From positions 38,630,501 through 38,694,500 of the forward strand of contig JAZHRO010000013.1 of the NCBI GenBank assembly GCA_037157565.1: a stretch of 64,000 bases of DNA, written 5' to 3'. Shown one piece after another: positions 1-10,965 of the stretch. Made by a program: the position numbers and the translations under genes. Source of the stretch: Thalassia testudinum (lineage: Eukaryota; Streptophyta; Magnoliopsida; Alismatales; Hydrocharitaceae). Position 1 is the first letter of the stretch; each line of letters begins with the position of its first letter. The notes below the pieces were generated by a model. It was not told the DNA's origin. It made no database searches and saw nothing but the letters and a program-made list of their open reading frames with translations.

Positions 1-1066
1 CCTTCTTTTTTTTCATTTTTGATAATATCACATGCTAAAGCTTTTAGCCTTGTACTGATTTTTTTTATAAAAGCATTGTTCATTGCTTTTGACGGTACAC
101 CAAAAGCATGTCAAGGAGATCTTAGAATTTTATCAAAATGATTATAATTGTATTAAATCCATGTGATTGTGCTACTAATACTTAAATATTTAGACATTAA
201 TCCTACTGCAAAAATATTTAGGCATTCAATTCTAAATTTAACAGTTTAACTCTAAAACATATGGATCAAACAATCATAGAACTAATTAACTTACAATAAA
301 CTCATGGATCTAAAAAATGTAATCGTTAAAACCATAATAGCATCAATCAATTTAGATATTGCAACTTAAATCTAGCTTAAGTACTAAGAAATAGATACTA
401 TCTAATTTTAAAGAATCTAAAATATCTTAAAGATCTAACAAATAGAGAGAGAAAACCTTGAATGAATTCTTTTCACCCCAACAAACATGCAACAACGTAA
501 TGGATAGAAATGTGTTGCTAAGCTATCCATGTCAACCTTAAAATATAAAAACAGCTTGTGAATCGTACATAATTTCACCCATTTCATCGAAGTTTTCAAC
601 ATAATATCAAAACTTGGCAAAAGATCACTAACATTAAATGTGTATCAATACGGCCCCACATTAGAAAAATGCCATGTTGCTACCACACCATAGGCATTCA
701 AACACTAGTTGAATGTAAATAGTAAATTCTATTTGTATTTGATGTTCCCAATTGACAATGCTTCCCTTATTCCTCTTGTGATCCCACTCGAAATCACTCC
801 ACTCTAACTCAAATTGGAGCCAGGATCTCAGTTGTTCAATTGGCAGAGCAAGGTACAAGTGAAGCGGAGTGAAATGAGGCTTGAGCTTGTAGTATTTGTA
901 TTTGATTTGATATGCAAACACAAAATATCTCTTGGGGTGGATATCTATTAGATTAGGTTTTACTATTTGATGTGCAAGTTTCTTGCTTTACTTCATATTA
1001 GGGTTACATAACTTATTTTGATATTAATTTTGGGTGTTTGTTTTTTAAGGCATAATTTGTGGAAAT
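1..1066. other. AT-rich intronic sequence, nothing recognised
   Basis: This stretch is AT-rich with stops in all frames. I see no transposon protein, RNA gene or exon. It is presumably part of the SMC6 intron that follows exon e, since that intron has no acceptor inside the window that I can identify. Confidence 0.5.
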
Positions 1067-1188
1067 ATGGCTTCCATAAATCCTAGATCTGATGGTGAAT
1101 CATGTCCAGATATTTTTCATGTCCCACCATGATCAAATTATCCTAGATGGAGATATGGGCACCTCCTAAACAAGGAGGCAAAGTTGCA

Positions 1189-1699
1189 GAAATCGACGGT
1201 CGATATTCGATCGGTGAGGTCATCGACTAAGGAGTATACGGTATGCAGGTGATTAATCGAGGATTAATCAGTTAGCATTTTTAAGTATTTAAAAACTTAA
1301 ATGTAATTATATACTTTATATATATTATATATACATATATAAAAATTGAAAATATGCACATAGCATTAATATTATTTTTTTGACATGTATATTCTCTCAA
1401 AGAGGCTCGACAGGCAACATAGAGGATCGTGGTGATGGAGGATTAAGGAGAATCGGAGAGGGGTGCAGATTTAGGGTTTCATTAAGATTTGAATGTAGGG
1501 GGAGGGAGATGGAGAAGTCGGGTGGGGTTCCTTTTCTCTTTGACATGCCAATCAAGACAAAAAAAATTGAACTCCCAACGTTCGATCAGACGATTAATCA
1601 TATAATTGGCCGATTAATTGATGCACCCGTATAGGCCCAAATATTAATATGCGGTTCCCGACCACATACGATTAATCGGCTGCATAGAACGATTTTTGC
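1189..1699. mobile_element. MITE inserted in the hAT-1 BED finger
   Basis: The insert begins GAAATCGACGG and ends CGATTTTTGC, so its ends are short inverted repeats (GAAATCG against GCAAAAATCG). Both halves carry CGATTAATC-type palindromic words. It is flanked by imperfect 9-bp direct repeats, aaagttgca (1180-1188) and aaccttgca (1700-1708). The host transposase reading resumes after it. The 9-bp TSD suggests a Mutator-type MITE, but two mismatches leave this open. The 84-codon open frame inside it is not considered coding. Confidence 0.6.
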
Positions 1700-1811
1700 A
1701 ACCTTGCAAGGAGGAATCTAATATCATTTCTAGACTTTGTAAGGAGACAATGACCGATGGGATCTATAGATTCAAGTAGCATCTGGCTCACATCCATGGC
1801 AATGCAGCACC

Positions 1812-2128
1812 AAGGTTCGAAATGCCGATTTCGATGCCGTGCCGATGAATTCCAAGTGTGCATTTTGTGGAAATGCCCGTTTTTCGATGGGCATGCCAAT
1901 GAGCATGCCGATGCATACCAACAAAAATAGCAAAAGTAATTAAAAAAACCAATAGCAACCTCGACATGGGCACCAATTTCGCCAGCATGCCGACCATGCC
2001 GATGGCATGTCGACAATGCTGACGAAATCCCTGTAAATCGACGTTTTCTTCATGTCGGCACGACCGTTGCTCGAAAATGGCCTTGCCGACGGCATGCCGA
2101 CGACATGCCGTCGGCATTTAAATCAATG
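1812..2128 (-). mobile_element. MITE-M copy 1 (ATGCCG-rich MITE) in hAT-1
   Basis: This 317-bp insert lies between 9-bp direct repeats tgcagcacc (1803-1811) and tgtagcacc (2129-2137), with one mismatch. It is packed with atgccg, gccgac and cgatgg words. It is the reverse-oriented relative of the insert at 11614-12131: both share the end TTCGAAATGCCGATTTCGA (or close to it) and the other end TTTAAATGCCG. It lies exactly where the BED finger is interrupted. The superfamily is uncertain (Mutator-like by the 9-bp TSD here, 8 bp in copy 2). Confidence 0.68.
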
Positions 2129-2799
2129 TGTAGCACCTTGCACAAAAGTTGAGATGAAGAAGCTCATCAAGCAGTACCTGGATTCCATTTTAAAGAAGGG
2201 TCGTGAGACAAAAGCATTTAAAGAGCTCCAAGATGAAGTTAACATCATGCCAATCATGGGTGATCCAAGCATTGCTAAATTAGTAAGGGATGGAAAGAGA
2301 GTTGGGACATCTAAATCTATTGAAGTCCAACTCATATCCAGGGATGGGTTGGATAACATGGGACAAAGTACAATTAAGGATGCTTTTGTTAAGGAACGAA
2401 GGAATAAGGTTTGTGAATATATTTGTGTTTAAGCTTACATCAACAACTGCTTTAATGCAATCACAAAATATTATTTCACATAGATGGTTGAGGTGATCGG
2501 GAAGTATGGGCTAAGGCTTAAAACTCCTACTCATTATGAGATGCCAGGCTCATTTCTCAAGGCAATAGAAAATAATAAGGATTTAGAAATTCATAGGAAG
2601 ATGTGGACAACTACTGGTTGCTACATTATGACAAATGCATGGACAGATATGCATGGAACAAGAATCATGAACTTGTGCATCCATTGCCTACTTGGTGTTG
2701 GGTTTTTTAGGTTAGTTGACTCTTCTAGTGATGCGCACACCTTTGTGTATGAATGCATCAAGGAGAAAAGAAGTTATCCATTTTGTTCTATCCACTCTA

Positions 2800-2915
2800 G
2801 CTCAAAACCAAAATGGATAACCAAAATGGATAGCTCAAAATCCAACGGCTGAGGTCGTTGGATCACTATACTAGCCGTTGAGGTCTAGAAAAAGTTATCC
2901 ATTTTGGTTTTGAGC
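2800..2915. repeat. 116-bp inverted repeat with perfect 22-bp arms
   Basis: Positions 2800-2821 are the exact reverse complement of 2894-2915; the arms start GCTCAAAACC and end TTTTGAGC. A partly matching ttatccatttt also occurs at 2774. The loop contains ccaacggctgagg and a related inverted ccgttgagg. It sits between the truncated hAT-1 and the Athila LTR fragment. It may be a very short foldback MITE. Confidence 0.65.
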
Positions 2916-2919
2916 TCAA

Positions 2920-3499
2920 GCGCCCTCAGCCGTTGGATGGTCATCCAACAACCTAGATCAATCGCGCGGTTGAGAAGAGAAAAGCAGCAGCGGGTCTTGG
3001 GCTGGTATGCACGGCTGAGATGGCGCCATGTGACACCATCTTAGCCGTCCATCTTCTGTGACTTGTAGATGGTGCCACGGATGTCGGATTGGATTGATTT
3101 TCGCACCGTTGGGCTGCAATCGTCGATCCGAATCCATTTGTGCGGTCGGATTTGTCATTTGATATACATATTTACACCATCTTGGCCCCTTGACTTCTAA
3201 TCTTTCTCAAACTGCATCTGATGCTACGAAAGTCCGATCGAGGTGATCTTGGAGTCTTTGAACTCCAATCGTCGCCTTGATCAGATCCATATGGTTGGAT
3301 CTTCAATCCGAAGCCTCGATTAAATGTCTCCTTGTCACCTGACCATAAAAATGAGAAATTAACCTAAAATTTATACAACATAATCTAAATGCATGATGAT
3401 GTGTGTTATGCAATATTTATAATGTATGATGTAACTTTAGTTTAGGAACACGCAAAAATAGATAGTTTATGTGATATAAACATATTTACATCATGTTCC
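2920..3499 (-). mobile_element. Athila-type LTR fragment
   Basis: Read on the minus strand, the sequence from 3499 leftwards begins TGATGTAAATATG and follows the same order of words as the Ath-A and Ath-B LTR starts. These include the cluster around gaagatccaac, the phrase gacaaatccgaccgcac, and the gatggtgccac-like block. It stops around 2920, well short of the roughly 1.65-kb LTR length, so it is a truncated LTR. Its exact end at 3499 directly abuts the Cop-E remnant and has cut the 5' part of the Cop-E LTR. Confidence 0.7.
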
Positions 3500-6400
3500 T
3501 AGTAGCCCTCTTCTATAAAAGAGGGGCTAGGGTTTCTCTTATCGATTAGAACATTTGTTTTACTTTCACATGAAATTAGAGTGGTGATTCTAGATCGTTG
3601 GTCTGATATCCCACTATCTATCGACTGATCAAAATGTTTGAATCACCAAACCTTTGGTGATTTAAAGGATGATTGAAGAGAGAGTAGCATCGGATGGCAG
3701 TGCTGCCACCATGAACAGTAGCAGCAGCGTCGCCGATGATGCTGAGTCATGCAGCGCCGCCGTCGCTAGTGTAAAGGTTGGCAGTGGTGTTGCTGTGGAC
3801 CATGCCATGTTTGTTTGTGTGATGAGCCTTTTCTCACACATTTGTTCCAAGTTTTGTGTTGGCATGATGAGGCAATGAGCCTTCTCTTATGCAAATCAAG
3901 TCCTATGTACCAAGAAAAGAGGCAAAATTCATATTGTTGCAACTTCGATATTTTGACACATGAGCGATCGAATAAATCTAACAATAACAAGCAAGTTGGA
4001 CATTGGATCACTGGTTCAGGCGCATACATCTCCAATCACCTCTGTTGGAGAGGTTCAAGTATCTTCAATTTTGAGTATCAATGATGTGCATTATGCCTCG
4101 AAATTCTCCATGAGCTTACTATCAGATCATAAGATATGCAAGGACCTCGAGTGTAGAGTAATCTTCGATGACAGGCATTGCTACTTCCAGGATAGTACTG
4201 GAGGGATCGTTGGTAGTGGGATAGAGAGAGATGACCTCTATTATCTGGATACTCCTACAATATTTGTTGGAGCGGTGTCCATTGCCAGTGATCCTTGGTT
4301 ATGGCACAGACAACTGGGACACCCATTAGTTGGGAAGATGCGTCAGATGTATCCCGAATTGCTTGTCATGTTGTCAGTGGAACGTGAGAATTGTCAGTTG
4401 GCAAAATATCATAAGAACACCATTCCACGGAGACGTGATGGGGTGAGTACGGTGCCATTTGCCTTGGTTCATTGCAATATGTGGGGACCTGCGTGAGTAC
4501 CCTGAGTACTGGTGGTCACAGGTGCTATGTAGTGTTCGTTGATAATTACAACCATCTTACTTGGGTCTTTCTAATGAAGGCCAGATCAGAGATTCCTCAG
4601 ATTGTGCAGAGGTTCTTTGCAAAAGTTCAAATACAGTACTCAACTACCATACAGGTTTTCTAGAGCAATAATGCTCTGGAATTTGTTTAACAAAAGATAT
4701 AGGAGTTTTTTAGTTCTCATGGGACGGTCCACCAAACTTCTTACGCCCATACATCTCAGTAGAATGGTGTAACAAAGCGTAAGTTGAGTCACCTTCTTGA
4801 CATTGATCAAACCTTGATGATCCACATGAAGGTACCCAAGCACTATTGGGGAGATGTCATACTTACCATTGCATACTTGATCAACAAGGTCCCATCTTCA
4901 GTATTGAAGGGGTGCATTCCTTACCAGGTTTTGCATCCAAACTGTGATTGACCCTTTCTCTACCTCTAAGAGTTTTTAGGAGCACTTGTTTTGTGCAGGC
5001 ACTTGGGAACCAGGATAAGTTGTCTACAAGAGTGGCGAAGTGTATCTAGTCACAAACTTAAAAGGGATAGAAATGCTATAATGTAGTTCACAAGCACTAT
5101 GTGATGACAGTAGATATTACATTTTTTGGGAAAGTGCCATACTATTCTAAGGAGAGCACTGGTCTTAACTGGGTTCCCACGGAGACATAGGTGTACCATC
5201 GTCATCTAGCCATCCTCCTTAGTCCTCCTCAGGACCATTCTACTCCTACTGTTGTTGTTCCAGCTAATTTAGCTTTTGATCATGAGTAGCCCATTGCGCC
5301 AAAGAAGCCCAATTGCTCGTGTACTTTTATACCATGTCTCACTATACTAGGACTTCTCATTTGCAAGGCGAGATCAGACAGTTTGCTTCTGCTATCACTA
5401 CTATAGTTATACCTAGGGGCCATGCCTAAGCATCGCAGGACCCTAGATGTCGTATTGCTATGGACGAAGAGATGGAGACTCAAGTCTAGAGGAACATGAG
5501 AGTTGGTCCCATGGTCCATAGATGCTACAGTAGTAGATTGTTGATGCCTATACACCATTAAATATCTCGCATATGACACAATTGACAGGTAGAAGGCAAG
5601 ATTAGTAGCTAGAGGTTTTACTTAGATATATGGGATTGATTATGTGGAGACTTTTTCTTTAATGAGTCGCATTATTATCTCAATGGTGGTATATAGAGGA
5701 TGGAGATTGTGCCAATTGGATATCAAGAATGCCTTTCTATATGGGAACTTAGCTGAGGAGGTATATATAAGACAACTACTGGGTTACAGGATACCAAGGA
5801 AGCATGTGTGCAAGTTAAAGAAGGCTATTTATGGCCTAAAGCAGAATCCTCAAGCCTGGTTTAACCTTCTCAACACTGAGGTTTAGCAGATTGGATTTCA
5901 GAGATCATCCTCTGACCATTCTAATTTTATTCAGTGCACAAGCGCAGGTTCCAACTGTCGAGTTGTGATCCTGGAAGTATACATTGATGACATGATCTTG
6001 ACAGGAGATGACGAAGAGGGTATCCGTCAAACCAAGAGTTTCTACAATCCGCCTTTGTGACGAAGGACCTTGGTGATTTGAGGTACTTTCTTTGTATTGA
6101 GGTCGTTAAGCAAGGATCACACCTATCTATGTCCCAGAGACAATACCCCTTATAGATGCTTAAGGAGGTAAGATTGCTTGGGGTTAAATAATCTTTTATT
6201 CCAATTGAGCAGCAACAGCATATCAATGGAGATGATCCATTATATGAGGATGTCACGTGACACAGGAGTTTAGGGGGGCAACTTCTCTATCTCTAATAGT
6301 GACTCATCCTAATATTAGCTTCATTGTTAGCAGAACCAGCCATCATATGCAGGCTTTACGGTATAGCCACTAGCGTAAGGCATGTCTCATTTTGAGATAC

Positions 6401-6514
6401 CCTAAGAGGAGTCTTAGTTTGGGACTTTCTTACAGGGATAGTGGATCCATGGATGTCACTGCTTACTTCGATGCAGATTATGCGAGATCCATTGATGATA
6501 GGAGGCCTACTATT
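3500..6514 (+). mobile_element. Cop-E: degenerate Ty1/copia element
   Basis: The left edge keeps the last ~70 bp of an LTR, with a TATA-like ctataaaagagg and an end at 3570. A decayed initiator-Met-type primer site follows at 3571-3581 (tgaaattagag, compare TGGTATCAGAG). The leader reads like those of Cop-D and Cop-F. Copia domains then appear in canonical order: protease trace, GAG-pre-integrase, integrase, reverse transcriptase and RNase H. The element breaks off at about 6514 inside RNase H. No 3' LTR is seen. Confidence 0.8.
3960..6514 (+). pseudogene. Cop-E pol remnant (PR-INT-RT-RH)
   Basis: A protease trace (HWITGSGAYIS, where D-S-G-A is expected) lies near 4000. The GAG-pre-integrase/zinc region has LWHRQLGHP and CQLAKYHK at 4290-4420; the first Cys of the usual CxxC is lost. 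Integrase core fragments run to about 4950. Reverse transcriptase resumes at about 5640 with [19 protein letters not shown] and KAIYGLKQNPQAW, and the catalytic YIDD is intact at 5980-5991. RNase H ends with YFDADYA near 6470. Many stops and frame changes separate these pieces. The family role is DNA synthesis and integration of the element. Confidence 0.85.
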
Positions 6515-6904
6515 CATTTATTTTTAATTTATTTTATTTTCCCTCTCTTTCTCTTTGCTCTCTCATTTCTCTCTGCTTTCTCTCTCTTTCACAGCTCCCT
6601 CTTTAGCCTCTTAACAAAGCCTCATGGAATACTTCTACAAGCACTAATTTTTCCATTATTTTGGGTGAAATAGTATTCATTGGCATATTTGTGAGTTTTA
6701 TTGGGTTAGTTCCTCTCTGTAGATACGACCTAATATTGTGGTAAAATTCCAATATATTTTTATTAACCTTTGATTCGAGATTTTTCTTAGCCACATCTTT
6801 ATACTACAACTGCAAAACTAAGTAAGAAATCCCTAATTAGTCACTTGGTTTTGATGGGTGTCTTTCTGATGCTCACGCACAAGAGTTGTAGCTTTTGTTG
6901 TCTT
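6515..6904. other. Unassigned pyrimidine-rich stretch
   Basis: This stretch lies between the broken end of Cop-E and the LINE fragment. It starts with a T- and CT-rich run (ttttccctctctttctcttt). I recognise no coding domain. The downstream gttcctctctgtagatacgacc resembles a retroelement leader, but this is only a resemblance. Confidence 0.35.
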
Positions 6905-7556
6905 TGTTGTAGGATCATTGTCCATCTCTTGGTGTTCCTGGTAGACAATTGTGGACTAAGAGCACTTTTTCAGTATCTGAGTGTACAAGCTCATAAGAGG
7001 GCCACCTTTAGAGGATGATGTTCTTGTTGGTGTTTGTAGATTATTTTGGCAGATGAAGATATCTTTAAAGGTGAAAGTTTTCCTTTGGTTGTTAAGGAAG
7101 GGCTGCTTGGTTACGAAGACCTACAGGAGCAAGTGGGTAGAGAACATGGATACAATGTGTTCTTTATGCCATGAGAATGATGAAGATGTTTCCCATTTGT
7201 TTTTTGAAAAGCAGATGTTTCCCATTTATTTTGGCCTTGTGCCTTTGCATTGTCAGTTTGGTAGAATATGCACCTTAAGGGAATAAATGCCATAAGTATG
7301 AATGATTTTTGGTCTTCTTTTCGAGGTGACATCCAGTCAAATACAAGCACTTGGATTGTGGTTGTTGTGACTCTTTGGTCCCTCTAGCTTCAACGTAATG
7401 TGATGCTCTTCAATGGGAAAGGAGCTTGGGTTGAAAACATGACTGGGGAGGTTCCTTGCCTTAATTTTGGATTCATAATTTGTAAATTTTGATTAGTGAA
7501 ATGAAGTGGATGATTATTGACCCCTAGTAATCATCCTTTTTTCTCTCAAAAAAAAG
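6905..7556 (+). pseudogene. LINE (L1-type) 3' end with zf-RVT domain
   Basis: The frame around 6915-6960 gives VPGRQLWTKSTFSVSE. Positions 6981-7286 then give LFWQMKISLKVKVFLWLL and MCSLCHENDEDVSHLFF. This is the zinc-binding region (zf-RVT) found at the C terminus of plant LINE reverse transcriptases; the last Cys of the motif is lost (HLFFEKQ in place of HLFFEC). A short A-run at about 7549-7556 after an untranslated stretch could be the degenerate poly-A end. Reverse transcriptase and endonuclease parts are absent, as usual for 5'-truncated copies. Confidence 0.75.
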
Positions 7557-8156
7557 AGCAAGGATGATTATTGTATTCATATAAAGTCATGTTGCGATTT
7601 TAAGCATGTTGCGTTGCTTTAATCAGAAGAAAGAAATTATAAGGCCTGGGTAAACAAGATTTGCCATTACTTTTCTTACATTGAAGTGTCCTGGAGAAGA
7701 AGGAAAAACTGAGACAAGATGTTCTCTTCTGATGAAAGGCAAAAATGCAAATGGTTAAAGCATAAGCAAGGGAAGCATGTAACTTCAATAGTCTTGAGTA
7801 CAATTTTTTTGAATCCAAGTTTGAGGATCTTTACACCTTTGGTTCATTTACCATGATTGGTTGATTCGGATAGGAAAACATTGATGGACTGTCCAATGTC
7901 AACCCATTCGGACAGGAAACAATTGATGTGGCTAATGCCATACTTTGTCATCAACTGCATACAAGGATGAGATGGAAGCACCCATCAAATTCAACTTTTT
8001 CAAATCAGTATCGGTTGATGCAATGTAAGCCACACATATTTGCATAGTTTTGCTTGAAAAGACCACATTAGATTACAAGAAAAGCCAGGCCTTAAAATAA
8101 GCAGAAGCAACAGCAACAGTCAATTGATGGAAATAGCATTTTGAAAGAAGACTTAC
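7557..8156. other. Intronic sequence 3' of SMC6 exon e
   Basis: I recognise no transposon or exon here. A short local duplication is visible: ttcggataggaaaacattgatgg near 7864 and ttcggacaggaaacaattgatg near 7908. It is taken as original intron sequence of SMC6. Confidence 0.5.
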
Positions 8157-8269
8157 ATTTTAATTCCATCAGCTGTGTATACATCTCGCAGATTCTGAAT
8201 TCTTTGCTCAAATGCAACAGATTTGCCCATTTCATAATCCCGAACAAGCACATGTCTCTCCACATTGCC
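8157..8269 (-). CDS. SMC6: SMC6 exon e (hinge end, start of second coiled coil)
   Basis: This exon is 113 nt long: 37 codons plus AT|, which the next exon would complete to ATG (Met). The acceptor is atattattag|GGCAAT and the donor AATTAAAAT|gtaagt. It encodes GNVERHVLV, then DYEMGKSVAFEQRIQNLRD and VYTADGIK. The Y-x-x-G-(R/K)-x-V-A-F block followed by L-R-(D/E)-V-Y-T-x-D-G is a clear SMC6 signature at the hinge exit. In relatives the next segment reads roughly FSRGSVQT. I could not find it between 1 and 8156, so the next exon is probably left of the window. Confidence 0.9.
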
Positions 8270-8558
8270 CTAATATAATATATAAAAAGAAGTTGCATGT
8301 AAAACTTAAATGACAAATCATGTCTCACAAGAAATTCAAAAATATACTCTTGGTAGATTTATTAGATTTATGAGGGCAAGGTTCCTTGACATGTTCTAGA
8401 AAGAAGCATGCCAAGCTACCAAGGATGTGCAGAGAAAAGCCTACATATGATACCATCACCGGATTAGCAACAAGGATAACATCACACTCAACTAATTTAT
8501 TTATAACAAATCAGTCCTCAGATCTTTTCAACTTTAACATTCCCCGTGAAATTGTGGA

Positions 8559-8720
8559 TGTTGTGTAGAGAGAGAGAGATACACATTATTTTCCCTTCTT
8601 TGTCTCTTTTGCTATTTACTTTTCTTAGTTGGGTTTACTTGTAATTGTTCTTAACCCCTCTCCCTATATATATGAAATCTAGGGTTTCCTTATGAGATGG
8701 AACATTTCATTCTCTCCACA
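8559..8720 (+). repeat. Cop-C 5' LTR
   Basis: This 162-bp LTR runs TGTTGTGTAG...CTCTCCACA. It holds a GA-repeat start, the stretch tttcttagttgggtttac shared with the 3' LTR, and a tatatata TATA-like box at about 8667. It is followed directly by the primer site. Confidence 0.85.
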
Positions 8721-8732
8721 TGGTATCGGAGC
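8721..8732 (+). other. Cop-C primer-binding site
   Basis: TGGTATCGGAGC directly follows the LTR end. It matches the initiator-Met tRNA type used by plant copia elements (TGGTATCAGAGC) with one change. Confidence 0.85.
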
Positions 8733-9479
8733 AACGATCCTAGGTTGAAGCCTAATACCTCCTTGATCTATCTCCCTTATTTCTCTTTCTCCACCAAATT
8801 ATCTGGGGCTTTTTGGGATTCATGCTCTCTCTTGAGAAGGAGAAGAAAGGTTCCTTCTCAAGATTCTTTAAGGTCCCAACCCTAGGGCACAAAACCTAAG
8901 GAAAGGCCCCCTCGATCTTCGTTGCTATAGCCGAAGAGGTCAATGAAGACCCATTAGGTCGAGGCAACAATGGAGTAGTGTCAACGAACCTTCGCAACGC
9001 TGCCAATCATCGATAACCACCTTCTCAAGTTACCAACATAGGTGGAACACAAACAAATCTATGATTCTATTTCTACGTAGGAGTAAGAGGCACTGCTGCC
9101 ACGTGGTAACCTCACCGTAGTGGTCTCCTGGAGTCAAAGCGCAACCACTGGTGATCGGTGAGACTAACAGTCACCAGAGAGCCTCACCAAAGCATTGATT
9201 TGAGTCGTTGGTGACCCTTTAAGGACTACCGAAGATCATCGGGACCCTCTTGCCTCAGTTTAGGACGATTGGAACCCATTTTCGGAGTCTTTCCAATCAA
9301 TTCAGATCCAATATATGAAGATGTCTTGCTTTAGATAGAGTTGGGATGAGGATTTTATTTGTGAATAGTAGTTTTTTTTCTCTTGTTTTTGGTTGATTTT
9401 TTATTATCATTTAAAGGTGGTGTTTGATCTAATGAGAAGAATTGCCTGCGAAATTATTGATTCACTTGCATAAAGGGAT

Positions 9480-10162
9480 GAAACCCAAGTGGAGTTAAAA
9501 AACCCCTTCTTTGGGCAGATGACGAAGTTTGATGGGACCAATTATGTGTTGTGGTCGTAATCAATTCTCAATGTAGTTGAGGGTCATGACAAGGAGCACA
9601 TACTACTTGAGACAAACCCAATTCAGAAGACAGGAAAATACGCCTCTTAGAGAAGGATAGCACCATTGTTTGAGCATAGATCATGAATAACATTATCCAG
9701 AGCATTGCTACTAAGATTATATACTACAAAACAATGAAGGACATGTGGAAGAATCTTTGCCAAACTTGTTCTCAGGATAAGAATGTAGCACACATTCTTC
9801 AACTACATCGTCAAATTACACTAGACAAGATGGCATGTCTCTTACACAGTACTATTCGACTCTCTTGTCTACTTTTAAGAGATTAAATGCATACACCCCG
9901 ATTTGTTCCTGTGAGAGCTAGAAGACTTACAAAGCCCAAATTATAGTTGGTCACTTACAAGATTGAATCCAGTGTATGAAGTAGCCAAGGCACAAATACT
10001 GACATTACTCGAGAAACTAACCATAAAGGAGGCTTATGATAGACTTAGAAGACGTGTAGTTTCACTTTTGATGTCACCTCGTATTGAGTCTATTGAACAC
10101 ATGTTTGCTATGGTTACCAAAGGCTATGGATGCAGTCGTGGAGCTCAGGGTAGTGTTAAAAC
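9480..10162 (+). pseudogene. Cop-C gag, N-terminal and middle part
   Basis: Copia gag (UBN2/retrotran-gag type) is recognisable in pieces. One reads KFDGTNYVLW-like near 9525-9560. Another is IQSIATKIIYYKTMKDMWKN at 9683-9760. Then come HILQLHRQITLD and LTIKEAYDRLRRRVVSLL at 10015-10070. Frameshifts and stops separate them. The gag continues after the Cop-D insertion with the zinc knuckle at 14717. It would form the capsid of the element's virus-like particle. Confidence 0.75.
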
Positions 10163-10305
10163 TGTTAGACAATGATTATTTGTAGTGTTATAGTAGCACT
10201 GTACATTCTTTTATTTCTTGTGGATCATGTTATTTTTTTCACACTTCTCTTTATAAAGAGGTGTAGGGCTCTCATAATGATTTTAACCGATTCTATTCTC
10301 CTACT
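10163..10305 (+). repeat. Cop-D 5' LTR
   Basis: This 143-bp LTR has a TATA-like tttataaagagg at about 10250. Its partner is at 14573-14716. Confidence 0.85.
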
Positions 10306-10317
10306 TGGCATCAGAGC
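10306..10317 (+). other. Cop-D primer-binding site
   Basis: TGGCATCAGAGC is one base off the standard initiator-Met site TGGTATCAGAGC. It directly follows the LTR. Confidence 0.85.
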
Positions 10318-10965
10318 ACGATCCTAGATCGGGTTCTGGTATCCTACCCCCACAAATTGCCAAAACCCGTCCACGAAAAACCCTAGTTGTCCTCCAGGCG
10401 CAGCAGCTATTAGACCGCCTTTGCTTCGCCGTCCAGTGACTGCAATAGGGGTCACCGCCTCCCCATCGGCAAGAGGGTGCGTGCACCACCGTCTTAATTG
10501 TCTCCGCCGTGGGTACATTGTGTACAGCAGCTCGACAGAGCGTCGCCACCACCATGCACGCCTGATCTACTGTCACCACCGCCACCACCTTTAGCGATTG
10601 TAGACCAGGTTCGCGAGCCTCTACTCGCCCTCATCGTACGTCCCTGCCAACAAGGGTGGCGTCCTCTGGGCGAGTGTGTTAGGTCTATCCCAGACCTAAC
10701 TCGCTCCTCGCTGGTCCCCTAGGGGGTCCTATTCAATGTTTAAGCAGGGATCTAGGGTTCCTCCTCCTTGGATTCATGTCTAGGGGTTGAATCTACTTCT
10801 TGGCTACATGATTTGAAATACATTGTATCAGATCTATGCATTTGTTTTTCTGGTTGTGGACGAGTTGACTCTATATTTGTCTCCTTTTCTTAGATGTGAT
10901 CTGCTTGACACTAATGGCACAGTGTGTGAGTTTGGTACACTAGGAGCATTATAGGAGCCACCATG

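Larger units (their letters stand above)
1067..2763 (+). pseudogene. hAT-1: N-terminal half of a hAT transposase, broken
   Basis: An ATG at 1067 begins MASINPRSDGES and reaches a W-R-Y-G block typical of a BED zinc finger near 1150. After two MITE insertions the finger continues at 1709-1811 (ISRLCKETMTDGIYRFK, HLAHIHGN) and at 2138 (APCTKVEMKKLI). Together this is a C..C..H..H BED finger of a plant hAT transposase, with an in-frame stop replacing the residue before HLAHIHG. DUF659-like sequence follows at 2484-2763 (MWTTTGCYIMTNAWTDMHG, VDSSSDAHT), and the frame ends abruptly at 2763. The catalytic RNase H-like core and the dimerisation domain are missing. It is not continuous with hAT-2, because SMC6 exons lie between them. 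Confidence 0.8.

Noticed and set aside
7980..8080. Candidate next SMC6 exon after exon e
   Set aside because: The minus-strand reading does not resemble the expected post-hinge segment and lacks a matching AG acceptor and phase.
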